A stretch of DNA of 12,155 nt from Rhodospirillaceae bacterium (lineage in GTDB: Bacteria; Pseudomonadota; Alphaproteobacteria; MPNO01; UBA2964), in assembly GCA_018660305.1 (NCBI GenBank), contig JABJKO010000148.1, forward strand, positions 1 through 12,155, written 5' to 3'. The notes under the pieces are model-generated. The model made no database searches. It saw only the letters and a program-made list of their open reading frames with translations, and was not told the origin of the DNA. The position numbers and the translations under genes are program-made. Every line of letters begins with the position of its first letter. Within the stretch, counting starts at the first letter, position 1. Shown piece by piece: positions 6,031 through 12,155 of the stretch.

Positions 6031-7368
6031 CTATGGTTTCACAAACTGACCAACCTGGGTGTCCGCGACCTGGCCATTAACACAGATGGTCTGGCCCCGA
6101 AGGATAACGCGGTCCATGCGACCCGCCATGGCGAGCCCTGCGAAGGGTGTCCAACCAGCCCTGCTGAGTTGGTCTTCGTCGGTAATTTGAGTAGTAGTAT
6201 TCTGGTCGACGATGACCAGATCGGCGTCAGAACCAACCGCAATGGCGCCTTTCCGCGGATAGAGACCGAACAGACGCGCCGGCTGTTCCGCACAGGCGTG
6301 GACCAGGCTCTCCAGGGACAACGCCCCTCTATCGACCAGTTCGAGCATTACGGACCCGAAGGTTTGTACCCCGGGGAGGCCAGGCGCGGCCTTCCAGATA
6401 TCGTCTCGGCCGCGCTCCTTTTCGTCCCGCAGATGGGGTGCGTGATCGGTAGCCACGATATCGATCACCCCGTCGCGTAAGGCGCCCTGAAGGGCACTGC
6501 AATCGGAATCCGATCGCAACGGCGGAATGACAGCTCCGAACGGCCCGAGCCGTGCGGCATCCCGATCGGTTAGCAATAAATTATGCGGCGTGACTTCTGA
6601 CGAAATGGCGTCATTTCCGGCAAAGCGGCCTAGCACCTCGACGCTGGCCGCACAGCTCATTTGACGGAGATGGATGCGGGCACCGGTTTCAGCGGCCATG
6701 GCGCAGGCCCGCCTGACCCCCGGCACTTCCGCCTCTGGCGGCCTGACGGCGTTAAAGGCCGCGATGTCGCACCGGCCGGACTCCTTGATCTCGCCAGACA
6801 ATTTTGCGACCAGATCCGGATCGCCGGCGGTAATGCCGGCAACGCCATCGACCGCCTTGATGGCCAGTAAGAGGCGGCGAAAATCGGAATCGTCATTGAC
6901 CTGAAAATCCGGCCGCCCTCCGGCGAGAAACAATTCAAACGAGATCGCGCCGAGTGCTGCCAGTTTCTCCACATCTTCATGATCAGGACCCACCGCAGCC
7001 TGCAACGCCACATCCACGTGAATACGGCCGTCCATGAGTTCGCGTTTTTGTTCGAACTCGGCGACCGTCGCTGTCCACGGGTCATCGGTGGGCATATCCA
7101 TCAGTGTGGTCACGCCGCCAGCCGCGGCCGCCAGGGTACCGGTGACGAAATCCTCCTTATGGGTGAAGCCCGGTTCGCGAAGATGCACATGGGCATCCAC
7201 CAGGCCAGGCAGAATTATCCTGCCCGTGGCGTCGATCTCCTCGCGGGCATCTAATGCCTCGCCGGGCTCAGCAAGCGCCACCACGCGGCCATCCTGGATA
7301 GCAATAGTTTTTCGCTTAATGCCGCTGGGCGAGACCACCTCAGCGCCCCGAATGAGCGTGTCGAACAT
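6031..7368 (-). CDS. Dihydroorotase/hydantoinase/allantoinase-like amidohydrolase with altered metal site
   Basis: A 445-residue protein of typical cyclic-amidohydrolase length. It has the N-terminal beta-sandwich strand and LPGLVDAHVHLREPG (HxH at residues 60 and 62), THKEDF, AGGVTTLMDMP, TPHNLLL (261-267), ATDHAPH with Asp308, and a C-terminal GSDADLVIVD strand. Compared with dihydropyrimidinase and allantoinase, the carboxylated lysine position is Glu145 (SFELFL), the HAE histidine is Thr180 (ITAGDPD) and the HVS histidine is Gln236 (RQMS). The usual binuclear metal centre is therefore probably not formed. HxH plus Asp, perhaps with Glu145, could hold one metal, or the protein could be non-catalytic, as in the inactive dihydroorotase-like partners of some aspartate transcarbamoylases. 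The start ATG shares one base with the TAA stop of the upstream AMDase-like gene (TAATG), so translation is likely coupled. It is the last gene of a three-gene operon. Confidence 0.85.
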   Translation of the reverse strand: MFDTLIRGAEVVSPSGIKRKTIAIQDGRVVALAEPGEALDAREEIDATGRIILPGLVDAHVHLREPGFTHKEDFVTGTLAAAAGGVTTLMDMPTDDPWTATVAEFEQKRELMDGRIHVDVALQAAVGPDHEDVEKLAALGAISFELFLAGGRPDFQVNDDSDFRRLLLAIKAVDGVAGITAGDPDLVAKLSGEIKESGRCDIAAFNAVRPPEAEVPGVRRACAMAAETGARIHLRQMSCAASVEVLGRFAGNDAISSEVTPHNLLLTDRDAARLGPFGAVIPPLRSDSDCSALQGALRDGVIDIVATDHAPHLRDEKERGRDDIWKAAPGLPGVQTFGSVMLELVDRGALSLESLVHACAEQPARLFGLYPRKGAIAVGSDADLVIVDQNTTTQITDEDQLSRAGWTPFAGLAMAGRMDRVILRGQTICVNGQVADTQVGQFVKP

Positions 7369-8087
7369 TAATTCTCTCCTGTCGCCAAGAGAGAACCAAA
7401 ACCCGCGACCGGATCGCCGACATCACAGGATTTCAAACAGCGCCATAGCAGCGCCTGGTTGGTCGAGATGACCGGCTTGCCAAGATCCTGTTCCAGCGTG
7501 TCCAGCACCTCAATGGAGCGAATGTCGGTGGCGAGAATGCAGATCGCGGCGGCCCTGTCATTATCCGCCTGTTTGGCCAAACCATAGACCACCGACGGTT
7601 CCAGCCGGCAGACCTCCAGCGAATCCTTCACCGCCACACTTTCAAGGGCGACAATTTCAATGTCAGCGGCGTTAAACAACGGCGGGAGCAGGTCATTTAC
7701 ACTGTCGGGATAGGGCGTCGCCAGGGCCACGCGGGAGGCCCCGAGAGATTGCAGCGCCGCAACGGTGGCGGTGGCCGCCGTGGTCGCCGGGCAGCCTGTG
7801 GTGTCTTCCACATGGGCCTCGAAATCAGCGGTCCAGCCTGGGCCCTTGATTAGGCTGGTGGCGAGACAGGCATAGGCCATGGCGTTCATGGCGCCGGCGG
7901 CTAGCTCCTCGACTGCACGGTGGGAATTCTTGACCATGCGCTCGATACCCTCGGCGCTGAGACCGTGGCTGCGGATCTTGGCGCCAAAGGCGGCGACACC
8001 CTCTGGCGCCATGCGCGCGAATTCGGGCTCGATGACGGTGTTGTTGGCCGGGATTACCAGCCCCAGTCGCGCCCGCCAGCCGTACAT
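7368..8087 (-). CDS. Arylmalonate decarboxylase/maleate cis-trans isomerase-like protein, copy 2
   Basis: A 239-residue paralogue of the gene at 5288, with matching opening (MYGWRARLGLVIPANN), PEF, AYACLATS around Cys74, TAATATVAALQSLGASRVAL and STNQALLWRCLKS. The segment that should carry the second catalytic cysteine reads CILATDIRS, with Ala186 aligned to Ala181 of copy 1. The nearby Cys183 is three residues off and probably not equivalent. The frame is open to an ATG at 8186, but that start would lie inside the M20 gene. The ATG at 8087 follows a GGGGG purine run at a suitable distance and gives the same N-terminus as copy 1, so I chose it. It lies 25 bases after the M20 stop and shares one base with the dihydroorotase-like start. 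The two copies are clearly diverged, so they are old paralogues, not a recent duplication. Confidence 0.85.
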   Translation of the reverse strand: MYGWRARLGLVIPANNTVIEPEFARMAPEGVAAFGAKIRSHGLSAEGIERMVKNSHRAVEELAAGAMNAMAYACLATSLIKGPGWTADFEAHVEDTTGCPATTAATATVAALQSLGASRVALATPYPDSVNDLLPPLFNAADIEIVALESVAVKDSLEVCRLEPSVVYGLAKQADNDRAAAICILATDIRSIEVLDTLEQDLGKPVISTNQALLWRCLKSCDVGDPVAGFGSLLATGEN

Positions 8088-8112
8088 AATCGCCCCCGTC
8101 CGTTGTTGGCGG

Positions 8113-9372
8113 TCACTCGTTGGCGAGAGCCGCCAGGGTATCCGCCAGAATCCGCGCGCCTGCCGCGAGATCTTCCGGCTTGGCACTTTCCGCCTCGTTA
8201 TGACTCACGCCATTGAGGCACGGCACGAAGATCATGCCTGCAGAACAAATGGGATTCAAATGCATTGCGTCATGTCCCGCACCCGACGGCATGTCGAGAT
8301 ATTCGTATCCGAGAGCGCGGGCACTATCGCGGATGGCGCCGATTACTGTCGGTTCGAAATTAGTTGGTGCCACATAGAGATTGTCCAGCACTTCGACACT
8401 ACAGGGGGCGGCTTTCTCCGCCGCGATTTTTCTGATTTGGACCTGAAGGGACTGGATCACCGCCACATCTGGATGACGCAGATCGATGGTGAAATGCACG
8501 CGTCCCGGCACCGTATTGGGCGAGCCCGGCGACACATCGCAGCGCCCGACGGTAAAGCGGATAGTGTCATCCTCATCGGCGGTCATTTCCTGCAACGCGG
8601 CGATGATGCCAATGGCGACGGACAGCGCATCCTTGCGCGACCGGCGCGGCGTGGTTCCCGCATGGGCTTCCTCGCCGGTTACCACCACGTCGAGATGACA
8701 GATCCCCTGGATAGAGCCGACCACGCCGATCTGTAGGTCTTTGCTCTCCAGGACCGGACCCTGTTCGATGTGGGTTTCGATATAGGCATGCGGCGTGACA
8801 CTCCCCTGTGCCCGAAACGGTGCGCCGGTAGCGGCAAGGGTCTCGGCCAGAGCATCTCGCAGGACGGTGCCTTCCACATCCACATTGTCGAGCACCGACT
8901 CCAACGTGCTGTGACCGGCAAAGAAGGCCGATCCGATTGCCCCGGGCGAAAACCGGCTGCCTTCTTCGTTGGTCCAGGCCACCACCTCAATCGGTCGGCG
9001 CGTCTGAACACCTGCCTCGTTCAACGCATCCAGGGCTTCCAGACCGGCCAGCACTCCATAGGCACCATCGAACTTGCCGCCGGTGGGTTGGCTGTCCAGG
9101 TGAGAGCCGGTCATCACCGGGGCGAGATCCGGCTCCGTGCCATCGCGACGCACGAACAGATTGCCGATGTCATCCTGAAATGTCTGAAAACCGCGTTCGG
9201 CCGCCCAGCGGATCACATGCCGCTTGGCGGCGGTATCTTCTTCCGATAGGGCCTGACGATTAACTCCGCCCTTTTCAGTCGCGCCATAGGCCGCCACATC
9301 CATAAGTAATTTCCACAAACGGTCTTCCGAAACGAAGGCCGCGGCCGATGACGAAGGGTTACTGGCGTCCAT
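8113..9372 (-). CDS. M20-family N-carbamoyl-amino-acid hydrolase/allantoate amidohydrolase
   Basis: A 419-residue zinc-dependent amidohydrolase of the hydantoinase/carbamoylase branch of peptidase family M20. Visible metal and catalytic motifs are GSHLDS (His91), DGAYGVLAGL (Asp102), NEEGSRF (Glu136 and Glu137), ETHIEQGP (His201) and GVSHNEAE (His391). SPNTVPG and the DLRHPD arginine belong to the substrate-binding lid. The family removes the carbamoyl group from N-carbamoyl amino acids, beta-ureidopropionate or allantoate, releasing ammonia and CO2 from the ureido part. The exact substrate is not decided by sequence. The frame extends to a TTG at 9405 with further ATGs at 9387 and 9381. I prefer the ATG at 9372 because GGAG precedes it by nine bases. 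It is the first gene of the operon with the second AMDase-like and the dihydroorotase-like genes, which fits a hydantoin-type ring-opening and decarbamoylation route. Confidence 0.88.
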   Translation of the reverse strand: MDASNPSSSAAAFVSEDRLWKLLMDVAAYGATEKGGVNRQALSEEDTAAKRHVIRWAAERGFQTFQDDIGNLFVRRDGTEPDLAPVMTGSHLDSQPTGGKFDGAYGVLAGLEALDALNEAGVQTRRPIEVVAWTNEEGSRFSPGAIGSAFFAGHSTLESVLDNVDVEGTVLRDALAETLAATGAPFRAQGSVTPHAYIETHIEQGPVLESKDLQIGVVGSIQGICHLDVVVTGEEAHAGTTPRRSRKDALSVAIGIIAALQEMTADEDDTIRFTVGRCDVSPGSPNTVPGRVHFTIDLRHPDVAVIQSLQVQIRKIAAEKAAPCSVEVLDNLYVAPTNFEPTVIGAIRDSARALGYEYLDMPSGAGHDAMHLNPICSAGMIFVPCLNGVSHNEAESAKPEDLAAGARILADTLAALANE

Positions 9373-9439
9373 GCGACGCATCTCCATTTCAAGCAAACAA
9401 GGCAAAGGCCGCGCCCGGGAGAAGCGGCTGTAGCCAAGG

Positions 9440-9468
9440 GGTATCCAATCTTACGCCCGCCGCGTCAA
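9440..9468 (-). promoter_or_regulatory. Candidate promoter for the M20/AMDase-like/dihydroorotase-like operon
   Basis: On the minus strand TTGACG (9468-9463) is followed after 17 bases by GATACC (9445-9440). The -35 matches the consensus at five of six bases and the -10 at three. It lies between the terminator of the substrate-binding-protein gene and the operon start at 9372, which would leave an untranslated leader of about 60 bases. Position and spacing support it, but the -10 is weak. Confidence 0.45.
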
Positions 9469-9493
9469 GGGTTTGCGAATTCCCCCCGGAAAC

Positions 9494-9527
9494 AAAAAAA
9501 ATTGGGCGACGGGTTTCCCCGCCGCCC
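9494..9527 (-). terminator. Rho-independent terminator of the Bug-type binding-protein gene
   Basis: Read on the minus strand, GGGCGGCGGG (9527-9518), a GAAA tetraloop and CCCGTCGCCC (9513-9504) form a 10-base-pair stem with one G-U pair. AA and eight consecutive T follow (9501-9494). It lies 55 bases after the stop of the binding-protein gene. It separates that transcript from the operon starting at 9372. There is no T run on the other side, so it acts on minus-strand transcripts only. Confidence 0.92.
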
Positions 9528-9582
9528 TAAAGCATTGTCATTGGAACGACCGGTAGCGACCGGCCGTCAACGGACTCTCAAC

Positions 9583-10620
9583 TCACTTGCCCACGATCAG
9601 TTTTCGCGCATGCGCAACAATCTCGGGCGAGGCCTCATTGATCGCCTTGTTGACGATCTTCTGGATCTCGGCGCCATTCGCGGCAATCAGACGCAGACGC
9701 TTTTTCTTGAGCTCAGACTTGAACGCCCTATCGAGGTTCATCTTGTCATAGGCCCCGCGCAGCATGTTGATCACGCCCTTGTTGGTCTTGGGCGGCACCA
9801 CGAGTCCGCGGCCCAGAAGACCGGCCACGCTGACAAAATCGACAGCTGCCTTATCCTTGGGATCACTCACCAACTCGTGCAGCAATGGAATGTTGTCGGG
9901 CAGATCGGGGTCGCGGAAAACACCAAGCTGAACGACAGCATTGGCGAACGGCTTGTTGCCTGTGAACCAGTGCGGCACTTTCGATGAATAGGCCAGCCAA
10001 TTATTGCAGTTGGCTTCCACCTCGCCCTGCTCCACCGCGAAAGTAGTCGCGGTCGAACCCTTATAACCGGTGACGATCTTCAAATTGAACTTGAGCAATG
10101 AGCGGAACAGACTCATGGCGACATGGTCGAATCCCGCCTTGCCGGCGGCCGCCGCAATAGTGTTGCGACCACGCAGGTCCTGCCATTTGTTGACGCCCGT
10201 ATCAGACCGGATGATCATCACCTGGTTGGTCTGATTGCTGGAACCCAGCCAAGTGTAGCCCCGCGCGTCATACTTGACCCGCTTCGGGCGTAGCAACTGG
10301 TTCACAACGGCATTATCCAGCGGGATTAGCAGCGTATGTCCGTTGGGTACAGCCACATTGTAATGCCAGTTCATGGCCTTGGTGCCACCGGCGCCGGGCA
10401 TATGCTGCATGATGATGGTGGGCTTGCCGGGAATTTGTTTCCCTAGATGCTTGGAGAACGAATGCGAATATTTGTCATAGGTGCCGCCGGGCCCGTAAGG
10501 CACGATAATCTTAAGGGTCTTGCCGCTCCAATCCTGGGCGGAAACAGCGTTCGCCGATGCAGCCAATGCGGCTATCGCGACGAGAGAGGCGCCAAGGACG
10601 CGCAATGATGTCGAATTCAT
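9583..10620 (-). CDS. Bug-family (TctC-like) periplasmic substrate-binding protein
   Basis: A 345-residue protein with a clear Sec signal peptide (basic start, a hydrophobic run of LGASLVAIAALAASANA, predicted cleavage after VSA near residue 28). The mature protein begins with KIIVPYGPGGTYDKYS and continues with PTIIMQHMPGAGG and the NGHTLL segment, all typical of the Bug family of tripartite tricarboxylate transporter receptors. These proteins bind carboxylates, amino acids and related small acids in the periplasm. No TctA or TctB membrane gene is visible, so it is an orphan receptor here, as many Bug proteins are. GGAG lies eight bases before the ATG. A strong terminator follows and a palindrome lies upstream, so it appears to be its own transcription unit. 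Its position suggests it captures the substrate of the surrounding catabolic genes. Confidence 0.9.
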   Translation of the reverse strand: MNSTSLRVLGASLVAIAALAASANAVSAQDWSGKTLKIIVPYGPGGTYDKYSHSFSKHLGKQIPGKPTIIMQHMPGAGGTKAMNWHYNVAVPNGHTLLIPLDNAVVNQLLRPKRVKYDARGYTWLGSSNQTNQVMIIRSDTGVNKWQDLRGRNTIAAAAGKAGFDHVAMSLFRSLLKFNLKIVTGYKGSTATTFAVEQGEVEANCNNWLAYSSKVPHWFTGNKPFANAVVQLGVFRDPDLPDNIPLLHELVSDPKDKAAVDFVSVAGLLGRGLVVPPKTNKGVINMLRGAYDKMNLDRAFKSELKKKRLRLIAANGAEIQKIVNKAINEASPEIVAHARKLIVGK

Positions 10621-10666
10621 AAAACAGTCTCCCTGTGGTTTTGGATAATATTGATTTTTATCGGCT

Positions 10667-10682
10667 CATAGAAATTTCTATG
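10667..10682. promoter_or_regulatory. 16-base perfect palindrome upstream of the Bug gene, candidate operator
   Basis: CATAGAAATTTCTATG is fully self-complementary and extends imperfectly by three more bases on each side (GCT/GGC). It lies 46 bases upstream of the binding-protein ATG, in the 111-base gap after the TauD-type gene. A -10-like TATTAT is at 10652-10647 on the minus strand. The position fits an operator for a dimeric repressor or activator. No T run follows, so it is not an intrinsic terminator. Confidence 0.55.
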
Positions 10683-10731
10683 GGCTGCAACGGAGCGTGC
10701 CTAATTGTCCGCCGCAAAGCAACCCCGTGCG

Positions 10732-11574
10732 TTACCCCGCTGCCACTGCAATTGGATCGCCGGTGACCTTGCCACGTTTTAGCAGGCGGCGCTGGTCGGC
10801 GGGGAACTCGGTACGAGCGTGGGCCTGGCACAGATTGTCAAAGATGATGTAATCGCCAAGCCGCCACTCCAGCGCGTAATCGGCGCGCTCGATATAGGGG
10901 AACAGGGCCTCGAGCAGCGCATCGCTCTCGGCCTCGTCATAGCCCTCGATGGCGGCGGTCATCAGCCGATTGCAATAAAGCGCCCTGCGGCCGGTAACCG
11001 GATGGGTAACCACCGACGGGTGCCAGGCCTGCGGCATCTCCGCCAGCCGGTCTTTCGACGGCCGCTCATTGACGTTGTAGTCATACACCTGGAGCACGCG
11101 CCGGCCATGAATGGCCTGGCGCAGATCTTGGGGCAGCGCGTCATAGGCGAGATAGCAGTTGCGGAACAGGGTGACGCCGCCAGTTGTCGGCAGCTCGACG
11201 GCCCATAAATAGGTGGCCTTGTCCGGGTCCTCGGTAAAGGCGTTGTCGTGATGGAAGAACAGATCGCTGTCGCCGAGATCGCCGATGGGCTCGCCGTTCT
11301 CGTCCCGGATATTGGAAATCATATGGATGTTCTCGCCGTCATCGCCGAACTTGTTGCCCGGCATGGTGATGGCGGCGCGCGATCCCAGCCAGTCGGCGCT
11401 TCGCAGCAGGGATTTCTCGTCGGGAAAATCCTGGTTCCTAAACAGCAGCAGGATGTGGCGGATAAACGCCTCGTTCAGGATGGCCACGGTGCCGGCATCC
11501 ACCGGGCGCGACAGATCCACGCCCCGGATTTCTGCGCCGATGGCCTCGCTCAGCGGAATGATCTCAACCGTCAT
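10732..11574 (-). CDS. TauD/TfdA-family Fe(II)/2-oxoglutarate-dependent dioxygenase
   Basis: A 280-residue protein of normal length for the TauD/TfdA family. The iron-binding facial triad is visible: His108 and Asp110 in FFHHDNAF and the distal His252 in FDNLCQAHARTEF. Arg263 or Arg267 in QRRLLKR would bind the 2-oxoglutarate carboxylate, and Thr135 in TTGGVTLF lies where the co-substrate is usually contacted. The family hydroxylates substrates next to a heteroatom, often causing cleavage (taurine, 2,4-D and others), and also includes gamma-butyrobetaine-type enzymes. The substrate here is unknown. The gene starts six bases after the stop of the Rieske oxygenase, so the two oxygenases are almost certainly cotranscribed. 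The 111-base gap to the Bug gene contains a palindrome and no obvious terminator. Confidence 0.9.
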   Translation of the reverse strand: MTVEIIPLSEAIGAEIRGVDLSRPVDAGTVAILNEAFIRHILLLFRNQDFPDEKSLLRSADWLGSRAAITMPGNKFGDDGENIHMISNIRDENGEPIGDLGDSDLFFHHDNAFTEDPDKATYLWAVELPTTGGVTLFRNCYLAYDALPQDLRQAIHGRRVLQVYDYNVNERPSKDRLAEMPQAWHPSVVTHPVTGRRALYCNRLMTAAIEGYDEAESDALLEALFPYIERADYALEWRLGDYIIFDNLCQAHARTEFPADQRRLLKRGKVTGDPIAVAAG

Positions 11575-11580
11575 GACCGT

Positions 11581-12155
11581 TCATGGCCGCATCTCCTTGA
11601 GCATCCGGCGATACAGGAGCGACGGACCGTCGGGACCGTGGATATGTATCTCAGCCCCGAGATCGTCGGGCACTTCACCGGGCCGCTGGCTCTCGACGAT
11701 GGCGCGGTCCTGCTCCCACACCGACAGGGTAAACTTCGCGAAGGTCTCCGACGGCTCGTCCAGTTTAAAATTTCGCGCTACCAGCATGAAGCGGATGCTT
11801 TCATGTTCGGAAACGGGCGTGCAGTAAAACAGATCGATCACTCGCTCGCCCGACGGCGTGACGTTCTCGTGGTACAGCGAATACGGTAGCACCACGTCAT
11901 AAGTCAGCAGGTTCAGGGTCATCTTGTCGGGGTCGACCCGGTCGCGGCATTCCGACTCATATTCGAAATAGAAGCCGTTCTCGGATTCTTTCACATCGCG
12001 CGACGGGATCAGCGGCACATTCTCGGCGTTGCCCAGCATACCGGGATGAACCCAGGGCAGATGTGCCTCATCGATGAAATTCTCGAAGGATCGGGCCGCA
12101 CCCGCCTGCCACTTTACGGGCCCAAGAATGTGGGTGAGGAAACCGTCCTGCTCGA
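11581..12155 (-). CDS. Rieske non-heme iron oxygenase, C-terminal catalytic part (5' end outside window)
   Basis: The frame is open from the right edge to the TGA at 11583-11581, giving 190 visible residues; an internal ATG at 12039 is not the start, since homologous sequence continues before it. The catalytic iron motif is complete: FENFIDEAHLPWVH provides Asp28, His31 and His36 of the visible part, with the D-x2-H-x4-H spacing of Rieske oxygenases. The EQDRAIVESQ segment supplies a likely third ligand, Asp149. The tail PDGPSLLYRRML resembles vanillate O-demethylase and related demethylating oxygenases. The N-terminal Rieske [2Fe-2S] domain would lie beyond the right edge. Expected activity is O- or N-dealkylation or ring hydroxylation with electrons from a separate reductase, which is not in the window. 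It is cotranscribed with the TauD-type gene. Confidence 0.87.
   Translation of the reverse strand, partial: EQDGFLTHILGPVKWQAGAARSFENFIDEAHLPWVHPGMLGNAENVPLIPSRDVKESENGFYFEYESECRDRVDPDKMTLNLLTYDVVLPYSLYHENVTPSGERVIDLFYCTPVSEHESIRFMLVARNFKLDEPSETFAKFTLSVWEQDRAIVESQRPGEVPDDLGAEIHIHGPDGPSLLYRRMLKEMRP

Noticed and set aside
9547..9564. Repeated CGACCGG and a short CCGGT/ACCGG hairpin after the Bug gene
   Set aside because: The stem is only five base pairs and the true terminator lies just downstream; it is probably chance in GC-rich sequence.
9502..9987. 161-codon plus-strand frame starting within the terminator
   Set aside because: It starts in the terminator hairpin and runs antisense to the Bug receptor; no motif supports it.
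11248..11889. 213-codon plus-strand frame opposite the TauD and Rieske genes
   Set aside because: It spans two well-supported genes in antisense and shows no family motif.

Overview
The window is about 60% GC, densely coded, and its protein families and promoter style fit an alphaproteobacterium (Rhodospirillales-like or a marine relative). This is an inference from general features, since no marker gene is present. No RNA gene, insertion sequence, CRISPR array, origin or transcriptional regulator was found.

Region 1 (1-3375, + strand) is a cell-surface or lipid glycosylation operon. It holds the C-terminal membrane part of a GT2 glycosyltransferase cut by the left edge, a GT4 glycosyltransferase whose reading frame is broken near 1250, and a polytopic membrane protein resembling GT-C glycosyltransferases. 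The genes overlap or nearly touch.

Region 2 (3372 to the right end) looks like a catabolic island for a small nitrogenous compound, perhaps a cyclic ureide or imide. An alpha/beta hydrolase (-) is divergent from an ornithine cyclodeaminase-family gene plus a first arylmalonate decarboxylase/maleate isomerase-like gene (+). Converging on that pair is a minus-strand operon made of an M20 ureidohydrolase (N-carbamoyl-amino-acid hydrolase/allantoate amidohydrolase type), a second arylmalonate decarboxylase-like paralogue and a dihydroorotase/hydantoinase-like protein. Upstream on the minus strand are a secreted Bug-type substrate-binding protein with its own strong terminator, then a TauD/TfdA dioxygenase directly behind a Rieske oxygenase that runs off the right edge.

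A plausible joint reading is uptake (Bug protein), oxidative opening or dealkylation (Rieske and TauD-type oxygenases), ring hydrolysis (dihydroorotase-like), decarbamoylation (M20) and Asp/Glu-racemase-superfamily chemistry, with an OCD-family reductase or cyclodeaminase. The substrate is unknown.

The most interesting features are two AMDase-like paralogues that both keep only the N-terminal active-site cysteine, and a dihydroorotase-like protein with three of six usual metal ligands replaced. Two perfect inverted repeats lie in promoter regions where operators would be expected.
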